NCBI GenBank assembly: GCA_026990765.1
Contig: JALXCV010000160.1
Coordinates: forward strand, 1 to 33,488
Direction of reading: 5' to 3'
Source of the DNA: Hyphomicrobiales bacterium
GTDB taxonomy: Bacteria > Pseudomonadota > Alphaproteobacteria > Rhizobiales > Aestuariivirgaceae
DNA length: 33,488 bases
Both the position numbers and the translations under genes were made by a program. The notes beneath the pieces were generated by a model. That model ran no database searches. It was given only the letters and a program-made list of their open reading frames with translations, and was not told where the DNA came from. Shown here piece by piece: positions 25,866 through 33,488 of this stretch. The stretch's first letter is position 1. Every line of letters begins with the position of its first letter.

Positions 25866-26978
25866 ATGAGTTCTGGCGTAGGCGTTGATCTGCAGGATGT
25901 GTGGATCAAGTTTGGCGATTTCGTTGCTGTTCGCGAAGCTAACGTGAATATTAACGGCGGTGATTTCTTTTCATTTCTGGGTGGTTCCGGTTGCGGTAAA
26001 ACCACTATTTTGCGGGCGGTTTCAGGTTTTCTCGAACCAGCTCAGGGCAAAGTCCTGATCGGTGGAAATGATATGGCTGGCAAGGGACCAAATGAGCGTC
26101 CAACCGCACTGATTTTCCAAAATCTGGCATTGTTTCCATTAATGAAAGTGTGGGAAAACATTGCTTTTTCCATGGAGGTGCGTGGAGCCAGTGCCGGAGA
26201 ACGGCGCAAAAGGGCAGATGAACTGCTTGATATGATTGCTCTGCCAGGTCAGGGTGACAAGCTTCCAAGTGAATTGTCCGGCGGTCAAAAACAGCGTGTG
26301 GCCATTGCTCGCGCTCTTTGTGCCGAGCCTGATGTTCTGCTGCTTGATGAACCGCTGTCAGCCCTTGATCTTGGTTTGCGCCATCATATGCGTACCGAGT
26401 TGAGAGAAATCCAGCAACGTGTTGGGATTACCTTTATCTACATCACCCATGATCAGGGTGAAGCTCTTACCATGTCAGACAATATTGCAGTGATGCGTAC
26501 AGCCGTTATCGACCAGATCGGCACCGGCAAGGATGTCTATGATGACCCCTCAACTGCCTTTGTTGCATCATTTGTTGGCGTGAATAATATGTATCGCGGC
26601 AAGGTAAAATCAATTTCCAATGGTCAGGCGCTGGTTGAAACCAACCGCACAGGTGATCTTCTGGCTCGCATTTCAACCGGAGCAACGGGGAAACTTGCTG
26701 TTGGCGATGATGCCATGGTGTTTATCCGCCCCGAAGCTTTTGATATTGCTGATGACAAATCCAAGACCAATACCCGCATCCAGGCCAAGGTCAGCCATTC
26801 TGAATTTGAGGGTACAAGTTACAGTGTATTCCTTGAAGGTGATGAGGGCAAGGAAATGAAGATGTCTCTCATTAACCGTGGAGAGGCACGCATGTATAAA
26901 CATGGTGAAGAACTTACCATACAATATGAAGCCAATAATGCTGTAGTTGTTCCAGCTGGCGAAGTGGCAGGTGAGTAA
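25866..26978 (+). CDS. PotA-type ABC transporter ATP-binding protein
   Basis: The 370-residue ATPase shows Walker A GGSGCGKTT (about 39-47), signature LSGGQKQRVA (about 137), Walker B LLLDEPLSALD (about 158) and the switch His in YITHDQGEA. A C-terminal TOBE-like beta domain follows (FVGVNNMYRGKVKSI; AMVFIRPEAF). It powers import of the solute delivered by the upstream binding protein. The ribosome site GGGGAGG lies before the ATG. Only 5 bp separate its stop from the next permease gene, so they are one transcript. Confidence 0.95.
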   Translation: MSSGVGVDLQDVWIKFGDFVAVREANVNINGGDFFSFLGGSGCGKTTILRAVSGFLEPAQGKVLIGGNDMAGKGPNERPTALIFQNLALFPLMKVWENIAFSMEVRGASAGERRKRADELLDMIALPGQGDKLPSELSGGQKQRVAIARALCAEPDVLLLDEPLSALDLGLRHHMRTELREIQQRVGITFIYITHDQGEALTMSDNIAVMRTAVIDQIGTGKDVYDDPSTAFVASFVGVNNMYRGKVKSISNGQALVETNRTGDLLARISTGATGKLAVGDDAMVFIRPEAFDIADDKSKTNTRIQAKVSHSEFEGTSYSVFLEGDEGKEMKMSLINRGEARMYKHGEELTIQYEANNAVVVPAGEVAGE

Positions 26979-26983
26979 TTGCC

Positions 26984-27907
26984 ATGAACGGATTTATGAA
27001 AGACTATTTCAGAACCAACGGTCTGGCAATGGGCTGGACGTTGATTCTGCTCGTCGGTTTCTGGGTTGTATTTCTTATAATTCTGCCCCAGATTGCCATG
27101 CTGGATTTCTCCTTCAGACCCAACCTTCCACCACCTGAAATGGGAGGCCCGAAAGACATCCACACGCTTGATAATTACAAATACCTGATTTATGGGGCGC
27201 AAGGCTCTGAATCCACATATAACATAGTGGATTTGTCAGTGTTTGTGCGCACTCTGATTGCGGCGGTTTTTGTAACCATCTTTGATCTGGTCCTGTGCTA
27301 TCCGATTGCCTATTATCTGGGACAGTCCAAGGGTGGTGGAACGCTTCGGGTGCTGGTACTGTTGCTGATAATACCATACTGGATCAATGAAATTTTGCGG
27401 GCATTTGCTTTCAAGATTATTTTTGGAGACAGTGGTGTAATCAATGAAGTGCTGATGTTCTTCCATCTGGTTGACTCACCGATTGACTTCATCAAGATGA
27501 ATGTGGCGCTATATGCCGGGCTTGGCTATGCCTACATCCTGTTGATGATTTTCCCGATGTATAATGTGATAGAAAGCCTTGATCGCAACCAGATAGAGGC
27601 AGCAAGAGACATGGGGGCTTCATGGGCGATGATCCATCGCCGGATTGTTATCCCCTTCGCCAAACCTGGCATATCATCAGGGTGCACCATGGTGTTCATG
27701 CTGTCAGCCGGGGCGCTGGCTGCGCCGCAAATTCTTGGCGGTCCATCCAGTCTGTGGTTTACCCAGCGTGTCTATCAATGGTTCAATATGAACGGTAACT
27801 GGACTCAAGGTTCAGCCTACGCCATCGTATTGCTTGTAACCTGTATCATCATCGTGCTTTCAGTGATGAAACTGTTCAAGGTAAATATGGGGGATATAGG
27901 CAAATGA
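26984..27907 (+). CDS. PotB-type ABC transporter permease
   Basis: The 307-residue inner-membrane protein has about six helices (MGWTLILLVGFWVVFLIILP; TLIAAVFVTIFDLVLCYPIAYYL; LRVLVLLLIIPYWINEILRAFAF; and others). The EAA loop that docks on the ATPase is ESLDRNQIEAARDMGASWAMIHRRIVIPFAKPGI. It ends overlapping the next permease gene by 4 bp (ATGA), so the two permeases are translationally coupled and form the channel together. Confidence 0.94.
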   Translation: MNGFMKDYFRTNGLAMGWTLILLVGFWVVFLIILPQIAMLDFSFRPNLPPPEMGGPKDIHTLDNYKYLIYGAQGSESTYNIVDLSVFVRTLIAAVFVTIFDLVLCYPIAYYLGQSKGGGTLRVLVLLLIIPYWINEILRAFAFKIIFGDSGVINEVLMFFHLVDSPIDFIKMNVALYAGLGYAYILLMIFPMYNVIESLDRNQIEAARDMGASWAMIHRRIVIPFAKPGISSGCTMVFMLSAGALAAPQILGGPSSLWFTQRVYQWFNMNGNWTQGSAYAIVLLVTCIIIVLSVMKLFKVNMGDIGK

Positions 27908-29250
27908 CCAATTCACCTCTTATCCGCTTTGGAATTATGGCTTATCTGATCCTGTTCTTCAGCTATTTGCTGGGGCCACTGATTTTGATGAGCATCACCG
28001 CCTTCAATTCATCCAGTTTCCCGCAGGTAGCTCCATGGGAAGTATTCACCTTTGAATGGTTCAGCGAGCTTTTTGCCGATGAACAGATCATTGAAGGTCT
28101 TCGCAACAGCTTTATCATCGGTTTCTTCACCGTTATCCTGTCTGTTGCCATGGGGATGGCCGGGGCTTTGGTACTGACCCAGATCTGGCCGAAACTCAGA
28201 TCTACCTATTATACCATTATCATTGCACCAATCCTTATTCCCGGTGTGGTGCTTGGTATTTCCACCCTGGTTTTCTGGCAACGTGTCAATTCGTTATTTG
28301 GTCTGCCTGATACATCATTTCTGCAGGATGGAATCTTTTTGACGGTGCTTGGTCAATCAACATTTATCTCATCATATTGTATGCTGGTGTTTGTTGCCCG
28401 CCTGCAGCGTTATGATACTGGCCTTACTGAAGCAGCACTTGATCTTGGAGCAACCCATGTTCAGGCGTTCAAGAAAATCCAGTTGCCATTCATGATGCCA
28501 GCTGTCGGTTCAGCTTCGGTACTGGCATTTCTGGCTTCGTTCGAAAACTACAATACCACAACCTTTACCTTCATGGACTATCCGACACTGACCATTATCC
28601 TGTCGCAAAAAGTGCGTCTTGGTATCAATCCATCAGTATCGGCACTGGCTTTCCTCATTATCTGTCTGACAGTGTTCTTTGCCCTGGTGCATGAGGTAAG
28701 GAGCAGGCGTGCACAGCTTGCTGAAGCCAATGGTGCCCCTGTTGGTGCTGTAGGTGGTGGTTTCAGGGCGCCAAAAATATTTGCCGGTAATCCGGCAGCT
28801 GTTGTTCTGGCACTGTTTGTTGCTGCTGCTGTGGGTACTTTACTGTTTGCCCAGGTTTATGATCCCACTCCTGCCAAAAAGGCCTTTATGGAGAAAAAAC
28901 GGATTGAACAGCAAAAACGCATTGAAGCTGTCAAAGAGCGCATGCGTCTCAAAAAGCTCAGAAAAAGCTTCAAGGGACCGGATATTTTTGCTCCCAAGAA
29001 AGAAAAATCGGCATTTGGGAATGCCTTTGATCCGAAAAACCTGAACAATTCAAGACCTGGTACCAAACCGTTGAAACCTGGCTCAAAACCGGTAGCCCCG
29101 TTTGGCGGTGCTTTTAATACCAAGAATCTTGGTGATATAGGTCCAGATGGCAAGAAAGCCAAGCCGAAATCATCTACCAAACCGAAATCTCCTTTTGGTG
29201 GAGTATTTGATCCAAGTAATCTGGGTAAAGTTGGCGGCAAAACCAATTAG
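27904..29250 (+). CDS. PotC-type ABC transporter permease with long C-terminal extension
   Basis: Residues 1-275 are a normal PotC permease with about six helices and the EAA loop TEAALDLGATHVQAFKKIQLPFMMPAV. A normal member would end near VHEVRSRRAQLAE. Here about 170 more residues follow: a Gly/Ala linker, an extra membrane helix (AAVVLALFVAAAVGTLLFAQVY, about 298-319), a highly basic probable helix (KKAFMEKKRIEQQKRIEAVK, then MRLKKLRKS), and a Pro/Lys-rich tail with three FG-type repeats. By the positive-inside rule the tail's side depends on the added helix and may be periplasmic. Codon use in the tail resembles the rest of the gene, and a terminator follows directly, so it is not an obvious frameshift or fusion artefact. 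Confidence 0.9.
   Translation: MTNSPLIRFGIMAYLILFFSYLLGPLILMSITAFNSSSFPQVAPWEVFTFEWFSELFADEQIIEGLRNSFIIGFFTVILSVAMGMAGALVLTQIWPKLRSTYYTIIIAPILIPGVVLGISTLVFWQRVNSLFGLPDTSFLQDGIFLTVLGQSTFISSYCMLVFVARLQRYDTGLTEAALDLGATHVQAFKKIQLPFMMPAVGSASVLAFLASFENYNTTTFTFMDYPTLTIILSQKVRLGINPSVSALAFLIICLTVFFALVHEVRSRRAQLAEANGAPVGAVGGGFRAPKIFAGNPAAVVLALFVAAAVGTLLFAQVYDPTPAKKAFMEKKRIEQQKRIEAVKERMRLKKLRKSFKGPDIFAPKKEKSAFGNAFDPKNLNNSRPGTKPLKPGSKPVAPFGGAFNTKNLGDIGPDGKKAKPKSSTKPKSPFGGVFDPSNLGKVGGKTN
29014..29223 (+). repeat. Three FG-type decapeptide repeats in the permease tail
   Basis: The encoded motifs are FGNAFDPKNL (29014-29043), FGGAFNTKNL (29101-29130) and FGGVFDPSNL (29194-29223). They are separated by Lys/Pro/Ser-rich spacers, with starts 87 and 93 bp apart. 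The consensus FGxxF(D/N)xxNL suggests a repeated docking or binding motif, function unknown. Confidence 0.8.
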
Positions 29251-29275
29251 CTCAGTTGGCTGAACAATAATATCG

Positions 29276-29314
29276 CGGCGGATACTCAATCAGAGTATCC
29301 GCCGTTTTATTTTT
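29276..29314 (+). terminator. Rho-independent terminator of the ABC importer operon
   Basis: CGGCGGATACTC (29276-29287) and GAGTATCCGCCG (29293-29304) form a perfect 12-bp stem with loop AATCA, followed by TTTTATTTT. It lies 25 bp after the last permease stop and faces the convergent DUF1847 gene. Confidence 0.95.
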
Positions 29315-29337
29315 GACAAAAGGGGTTTTATCTCGCT

Positions 29338-30051
29338 CTAATTCTTGCGCCCCTGTTTGGGCAATTTGGGTGGTTTTTCCGGTCTGTCCGGTCCCCATAT
29401 GTGACTGTAATAGGAATGCGCCAGATTAAGCGCTCCGATCGGATTATGTGCCAGAACCCGGTCCTTGGCGACAAGCGTGGTGCACAGGCCTTCGGAATGT
29501 TTGAAAAACATGCTGTCATGACCAATGCACAGGCCCAGAACCACATTCATCTCACATCCCGCTTCGTTCAGCAATCGTGCCTGTGATATCGGGTTACACA
29601 TTGATTCATGGTTTCCGGGGCGAATCTTTTCATCATCACGCAATCCGACATCTTCCTTGGCAATCCCGTCATGCTTGCACGCAGCCGAGGCAACCTCGAA
29701 CCCGTGGCTTTCAAGAATCTGGCTTAAAATATTGGCATGGTCAACAAAGCTGATACAGGTGGCAATCCCGATCTTGGTGAATTGCATCTTTTGGGCAAAC
29801 TGGCAAATTTCCTCAACCCTTGTCCATTTGCAATAGCCCTCAGCTTCAACCCGCGCAGATTCCTGTGCCACTTTTAGATGAAACGGATCCTCGTAAATCT
29901 TCCTTGAGCTTTCAAGACAATCTGGATTGACCTTGGAGGGACAAAATCCCGGCCCGCGTATATCATCTTCGCCCTCACTGCAGGCGCGAACATTATCCGG
30001 GCAATAGGCACATGACGGGTCGGTATATTTTCTGGTTTTACGGTCTGCCAT
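29338..30051 (-). CDS. DUF1847 family Cys-rich metal-binding-type protein
   Basis: The 237-residue protein opens with a Cys cluster, CAYCPDNVRAC followed by GFCPSK and DCLES, the DUF1847 signature, and then has FTKIGIATCISFVDHANIL, ACKHDGI and VVLGLCIGHDSMFFKHSEG. The spread of conserved Cys and His implies an iron-sulfur centre or other bound metal; the function is unknown. Such proteins are common in anaerobes and some alphaproteobacteria. ATG at 30051 (MADRKTRK) has GGAG 6 bases upstream and is preferred to the in-frame ATG at 30084. It is divergent from the Met-rich microprotein gene. Confidence 0.85.
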   Translation of the reverse strand: MADRKTRKYTDPSCAYCPDNVRACSEGEDDIRGPGFCPSKVNPDCLESSRKIYEDPFHLKVAQESARVEAEGYCKWTRVEEICQFAQKMQFTKIGIATCISFVDHANILSQILESHGFEVASAACKHDGIAKEDVGLRDDEKIRPGNHESMCNPISQARLLNEAGCEMNVVLGLCIGHDSMFFKHSEGLCTTLVAKDRVLAHNPIGALNLAHSYYSHIWGPDRPEKPPKLPKQGRKN

Positions 30052-30151
30052 TCCTGTCTCCACCATATGGTTTTGCAATTTCACAACCCACTATAATCGC
30101 CGATATCGCCTCCGCCTATAACCGGGGCAGGGTAGATTACCAATTATTAAC

Positions 30152-30182
30152 TTTACCCTCCAGTGACTGGAAGGAGTAGGGT
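30152..30182 (+). promoter_or_regulatory. MerR-family (CueR/HmrR-like) promoter with 19-bp spacer
   Basis: TTTACC (30152-30157, -35) and TAGGGT (30177-30182, -10) are separated by exactly 19 bp. The spacer region holds a near-perfect dyad: CCCTCCAGT (30156-30164), centre G, ACTGGAAGG (30166-30174). Over-long 19-20-bp spacers with a CCTTCCAGT-type dyad are the mark of metal-sensing MerR activators such as CueR and HmrR. The promoter points at the Met-rich microprotein 31 bp downstream. No merR gene is in the window. Confidence 0.8.
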
Positions 30183-30212
30183 CAAGACCAATCAACCAAA
30201 GGAGTAATAAAT

Positions 30213-30368
30213 ATGATGGGTAATTCAATGATGAATGGTTCTGGTGAAATGATGTCAGGATGGGGTGGCGGAATGTTTGTCGGACCAGTGATAATGCTTG
30301 GGGTTCTGGCACTTTCAATCTTTGCCGTGGTAATGTTGACCAGATGGGTGATTGGCAGCAAAAGCTGA
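30213..30368 (+). CDS. Met-rich single-pass membrane microprotein (51 residues)
   Basis: The gene has a strong ribosome site (AAAGGAG, 8 bases before ATG 30213) and a MerR-type promoter. The protein starts MMGNSMMNGSGEMMSGWGGGM, with six Met clustered in the first 14 residues, then one membrane helix (VGPVIMLGVLALSIFAVVML) and a short basic end (TRWVIGSKS). Met clusters bind Cu(I), so a copper-related role fits the promoter type; that is inference. It is convergent with the nitrilase gene, whose stop is 6 bp away. Similar small 'MMGGW' membrane proteins occur beside copper resistance genes. Confidence 0.8.
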   Translation: MMGNSMMNGSGEMMSGWGGGMFVGPVIMLGVLALSIFAVVMLTRWVIGSKS

Positions 30369-30374
30369 CATATG

Positions 30375-31193
30375 TCAGGAAAAATCCCGGTCATGCTGCA
30401 GAGAAGGCACTTTGGCCCGTACTGCCTTGACTTCTGCAAGATCAATATCGGCAATGATGTAACCTTCATCCTTGCCACCATCTGCCAGCACTTGCCCCCA
30501 TGGATTGACAATCAGCGAATGGCCATAACATTCAGCCCCGCCAGACATGGTCCCAACCTGACATGGTGAGAATACAAAACAGCCATTTTCAATAGCCCGC
30601 GCCCGGTTCAGCACATGCCAGTGCGCCACGCCGGTCAATTTCATGAAAGCAGCCGGGACCGCCAGCATCGAAGCACCAGACTGGGCCAGACTACGGTAAA
30701 GATGTGCAAAACGAACGTCATAACAGATAGACATTCCTATCTGTTCTCCCATTAGCGGGGCCAGAACTGCCTTGTTACCCGGTGCAATCGAGGCAGATTC
30801 CTTCACTACCTTTCCCTTGCCCAGATTTACATCAAACATGTGGATTTTGTCATAGCGGGCTTTCACCTCACCATCTGGCCCAACCATGAATGAGCGATTG
30901 AAAATACGCCCGTCAGGGGCCGTCACCCCGGTAGAGCCGATCAGTATGCTTACCTTGTGTTCAAGCGCAATTTCAGCGAATACCGCAACAAACGGATGGT
31001 CCTTTTCAGCAAATGCCACCGGTGTAACCTTTGGCCCGCTGGTGCTGAAACCGGATGCAAATTCCGGCATGGCCACAAATTGCGCTCCGGCACTGATTGC
31101 ATCAAGGCACAACTGCGTGCAAATCCTGATATTATGCTCCAGATCATCAGTTGAACAATTCTGGATACATGCAGCTTTGAAAATCTTGGTCAT
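30375..31193 (-). CDS. Nitrilase-superfamily carbon-nitrogen hydrolase (Nit2/omega-amidase-like)
   Basis: The 272-residue protein has the full catalytic triad: Glu44 in MPEFASG, Lys116 in RYDKIHMFDV and Cys157 in SICYDVRF. Length and motifs fit the Nit/omega-amidase branch, which hydrolyses amides such as alpha-ketoglutaramate or deaminated glutathione in the cytoplasm; true nitrile cleavage is unlikely. It follows the LysR gene by 18 bp on the same strand, so cotranscription is possible. A link to 2-aminoethylphosphonate use cannot be shown. Confidence 0.9.
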   Translation of the reverse strand: MTKIFKAACIQNCSTDDLEHNIRICTQLCLDAISAGAQFVAMPEFASGFSTSGPKVTPVAFAEKDHPFVAVFAEIALEHKVSILIGSTGVTAPDGRIFNRSFMVGPDGEVKARYDKIHMFDVNLGKGKVVKESASIAPGNKAVLAPLMGEQIGMSICYDVRFAHLYRSLAQSGASMLAVPAAFMKLTGVAHWHVLNRARAIENGCFVFSPCQVGTMSGGAECYGHSLIVNPWGQVLADGGKDEGYIIADIDLAEVKAVRAKVPSLQHDRDFS

Positions 31194-31211
31194 GGGCCAA
31201 GCATAAACAAT

Positions 31212-32072
31212 TCAGGCAGCATCTGCCAGTGCCAGCAGTGAAGAAATCATGTGCAAACTGTTGCGTGATTTAAGACATACCAGCCATTCACCCATCTGAT
31301 AATTCCAGTCATTAATGGCAATGGCGCAAATTCGGTCATCGCGGACATATTCACCCTCAGATACAATCCCCACACCCAGCCCGGCAGCCACTGCCTCGCG
31401 GCTGGCTTCGCGGCCCTCAATTTCGAAAAATGGCCTTGTATCAAGACCGCGCTGCATACATTCCCTGTCAAATGCCTCACGGGTTGCCGAACCGGTCTCT
31501 CGCATGACCAGTTGCGCATTTGCCAGTTCGTTAAAGCTGACTGATTTGCGCCCCGACCATTCATGCCCGCTTGCTACAAATGCTAGAAACCCGCTTTGTG
31601 AAATCAACCGGCTGTCAAACCGGGCAGAAACCGGTTTTTCTCCAACCACTGCAAAATCCAGTTCAAAATCCATTAACTGGCTGATCAGACGGCTTGAGTT
31701 ACCGGTTGTCAGTTTTAGTGAGACACCAGGATAAGTGCGCGAAAATCTGGCCAGTACAGGCAAAATATGCACCGCTGCATCTGCCCCGATCACCATCTGC
31801 CCAACCTTAAGCCCGCGCGCCCTTGACAGTAGATCACGTGCTGCAGTTTCGGTTTCATCCAGCTTTTCTGTCAGGGCATATAGGCGCCGCCCAATATCGC
31901 TAAGCATCGCCCCCTGTCTGGAGCGGATAAAAAGCTGCACCCCGTATGTTTCCTCAAGTTTTCGAATATGGTCGGAAATGGCCGGTTGTGATAGTCCCAT
32001 CCTGTCAGCAGCCACAGAAAAACTGCCCCATAATGCCACCGCGTGAAAAGCTTTTAACTGAGAATAACGCAC
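31212..32072 (-). CDS. LysR-family transcriptional regulator, probably of phnWX
   Basis: The 286-residue protein has the LysR HTH at its start (RYSQLKAFHAVALWGSFSVAADRMGLSQPAISDHIRKLEETYG) and a two-lobed effector domain (LKVGQMVIGADAAVHILPVLARF). GTG at 32072 is chosen: AAGGA lies 9 bases upstream and the protein then begins MRYSQLKAF, the usual LysR form. The longest frame from 32168 adds 32 unlikely residues and would run over the operator palindrome. It is divergent from phnW, the common arrangement for a LysR regulator and its target, so it probably senses 2-aminoethylphosphonate or a product. Confidence 0.9.
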   Translation of the reverse strand: MRYSQLKAFHAVALWGSFSVAADRMGLSQPAISDHIRKLEETYGVQLFIRSRQGAMLSDIGRRLYALTEKLDETETAARDLLSRARGLKVGQMVIGADAAVHILPVLARFSRTYPGVSLKLTTGNSSRLISQLMDFELDFAVVGEKPVSARFDSRLISQSGFLAFVASGHEWSGRKSVSFNELANAQLVMRETGSATREAFDRECMQRGLDTRPFFEIEGREASREAVAAGLGVGIVSEGEYVRDDRICAIAINDWNYQMGEWLVCLKSRNSLHMISSLLALADAA

Positions 32073-32164
32073 TGGTTTTGATCCTTCATAAGCTTGCCAT
32101 GTTTTCTGTGCTATTCGAATAGCCATGTACCAGCTTTGACTATCAGTATTACTTATATGAATCA

Positions 32165-32182
32165 TCAAATCAAACGATTTGA
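32165..32182. promoter_or_regulatory. Palindromic site and probable promoter of phnWX
   Basis: TCAAATC (32165-32171) and GATTTGA (32176-32182) form a perfect inverted repeat around AAAC. The TTGACT at 32179-32184 overlaps its right arm and could be a -35 element, with TATTCC (32202-32207) 17 bp later as a weak -10. A weak -10 is normal for activator-dependent promoters. It lies between the divergent LysR and phnW genes; binding by that LysR is inference. Confidence 0.55.
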
Positions 32183-32233
32183 CTTATGCAAGAGCAGAAT
32201 TTATTCCGAATAATCATACAGAAAGAGACCAAC

Positions 32234-33379
32234 ATGAATTCTATCAAATATAAAGGCCCTGAAGGTCAGGAAGATATGCCCTATCTCCTTACTCCCGGCC
32301 CGCTGACTACTGCAAGAGATGTCAAACTGGCCATGCTGGCTGACTGGGGTTCACGTGATATCGAGTTTCGCGATCTGATATCCTCAATTCGCTCATCACT
32401 GCTGGAAATGGCAGGCGCGGTTGATGATTATGAATGCGTGCTTATGCAGGGGGCAGGCACGTTTTCGATTGAAGCGGCCCTTTCAGCTTTTAGTCCCAAA
32501 GGACGCAAATACAAAACCCTGGTGCTGATCAATGGTGCCTATGGCAAACGTGCTGCCAAGATTCTTGACATGATGGGACGGGTAAATGTTCCTCTGGAAT
32601 TTGACGAGGAAAAGCCGCTTGACCCGGTAGATTTGCACAAGGCGCTGATGGAAGATGAAAATATCAGCTCGGTTTTCTGGGTCCATTGCGAAACCACAAC
32701 CGGTATCATCAATCCGGTGCGCGAACTGGCCGAAATCTGCCAGGCCCAGAACAAGACCGTCATTCTTGATGCCATGAGTTCATTTGGCGCCCTGCCATTG
32801 AATATGTCGATTGATGGTGTTGATGTACTGGTTTCATCGGCCAATAAATGTATCGAGGGCGTACCCGGTTTTGGTTATGTGCTGGCCCGGCGCGATCTGC
32901 TGGAGGCATCAAAGGGCAAATCGGCTTCCTTGTCGCTTGATCTTTATGACCAGTGGCAGGCCATGGAAAAAACCCGGCAATTCCGCTTCACCCCGCCAAC
33001 TCACACCCTGGTTGCCTTCCACACTGCCCTGCAACTGCATATGCGTCAGGGCGGTGTTGCCGCCCGGTTTGAACGTTATCAGCGCAACCGCAATAATCTG
33101 CTAAAGGGCATGCGCCGCCTTGGCTTTGAAACCCTGCTGGATGATAAAATTTCCGGCCCCATTATCCAGACATTCCTGTCACCTGATGACAGCAATTATG
33201 ATTTTGAGGTGTTTTATAACAAATTGCGTTCGCGCGGTTTTGCCATCTATCCCGGCAAGCTGACCAAACGCGACAGTTTCCGTGTTGGCACCATTGGCAA
33301 TCTCAATGATGCTGTATTCCGCCAGTTCCTGAAAGATGTGGCCGAAGTGCTGCAGGAAATGAAAATCAATCTCACCTGA
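32234..33379 (+). CDS. phnW: 2-aminoethylphosphonate--pyruvate transaminase
   Basis: The 381-residue class V PLP enzyme opens with YLLTPGPLTTARDVKLAMLADWGSRDIEFRDL, the PhnW signature, then VLMQGAGTFSIEAAL, VHCETTTGIINPVREL, ILDAMSSFGALPL and the PLP lysine in SSANKCIEGVPGFGYV. It transfers the amino group of 2-aminoethylphosphonate to pyruvate, giving phosphonoacetaldehyde and alanine. ATG at 32234 (MNSIKYKGPEG) follows AAGAGA; the ATG at 32186 lies inside the promoter region. The next gene, 16 bp downstream, is phnX, completing the pathway. Confidence 0.96.
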   Translation: MNSIKYKGPEGQEDMPYLLTPGPLTTARDVKLAMLADWGSRDIEFRDLISSIRSSLLEMAGAVDDYECVLMQGAGTFSIEAALSAFSPKGRKYKTLVLINGAYGKRAAKILDMMGRVNVPLEFDEEKPLDPVDLHKALMEDENISSVFWVHCETTTGIINPVRELAEICQAQNKTVILDAMSSFGALPLNMSIDGVDVLVSSANKCIEGVPGFGYVLARRDLLEASKGKSASLSLDLYDQWQAMEKTRQFRFTPPTHTLVAFHTALQLHMRQGGVAARFERYQRNRNNLLKGMRRLGFETLLDDKISGPIIQTFLSPDDSNYDFEVFYNKLRSRGFAIYPGKLTKRDSFRVGTIGNLNDAVFRQFLKDVAEVLQEMKINLT

Positions 33380-33395
33380 ACAAAAGGAAAATCCC

Positions 33396-33488
33396 ATGTC
33401 ATCTGATTATAATTATTCCCGCACCTATCGCGGCAAGGTCAAGGCTCTGGTTCTTGACTGGAGTGGCACCCTTGCTGATGCCTATGTT
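33396..33488 (+). CDS. phnX: Phosphonoacetaldehyde hydrolase (phosphonatase), N-terminal part
   Basis: Only 31 residues are present before the window ends. They contain VKALVLDWSGTLADAY, the HAD-superfamily first motif with the nucleophile Asp, in the form DWSGT(L/T)AD typical of phosphonatase. The full enzyme cleaves the C-P bond of phosphonoacetaldehyde to acetaldehyde and phosphate, using a Schiff-base lysine that is beyond the window. AGGA lies 7 bases before the ATG, and the gene directly follows phnW, as in known phnWX operons. Confidence 0.88.
   Translation, partial: MSSDYNYSRTYRGKVKALVLDWSGTLADAYV

Noticed and set aside
30091-30318. 75-residue minus-strand frame
   Set aside because: It crosses the MerR-type promoter and most of the well-supported + strand microprotein gene, has no ribosome site and no recognisable protein pattern.

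Overview
The gene content points to a chromosomal segment of an aerobic, probably marine alphaproteobacterium. The signs are a tetrahydrofolate-linked corrinoid demethylation set, a polyamine-type ABC importer, 2-aminoethylphosphonate use, Dyp peroxidase and two TadG-like proteins. Base composition looks balanced throughout. I cannot fix the genus from sequence alone. There are about 30 protein genes and no rRNA, tRNA, CRISPR array, transposase or prophage genes.

Layout. 1-8082 is mixed housekeeping and envelope: a partial gene, an M15 peptidase, chorismate mutase, Dyp peroxidase, a small XRE regulator with a 31-bp-phased operator array, a Na/Pi cotransporter-PhoU protein, a flavin reductase, a class V PLP enzyme and a TadG-like protein with a poly-Asp tract. 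8350-10643 holds tyrosine phenol-lyase behind a leader with alternative hairpins, followed on the other strand by a muconolactone-isomerase-like protein and a glyoxalase. 10954-11938 holds a small Tat-exported Cys protein and a c-type cytochrome.

12118-22580 is the most distinctive part. It carries DUF1638, a MetV-like Cys-rich protein translationally coupled to a MetF-like reductase, a GFA-family protein, a VWA/TadG protein, a ferredoxin-ASKHA corrinoid activator (RACo type), a methyl-THF:corrinoid methyltransferase, a small PF13769-type protein, canonical MetF, and a divergent non-pyrrolysine MttB-family methyltransferase. Read together, MttB would move a methyl group from an N-methyl compound to a corrinoid protein. 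The MeTr would pass it to THF, the MetF/MetV-type reductase would oxidise methyl-THF, and the ASKHA protein would rescue inactive Co(II) corrinoid. No B12-binding corrinoid protein is encoded in the window. Three of these proteins carry short Arg-rich tails.

22651-24402 is a phosphoethanolamine-transferase/sulfatase-like membrane protein. 24570-29250 is a four-gene PotDABC-type importer, whose last permease has an unusual ~170-residue C-terminal extension with FG-type repeats; a strong terminator follows. 29338-31193 holds DUF1847, a 51-residue Met-rich membrane microprotein behind a textbook MerR-type 19-bp-spacer promoter, and a nitrilase-family amidohydrolase. 31212-33488 is a LysR regulator divergent from phnW and the start of phnX, for 2-aminoethylphosphonate degradation.
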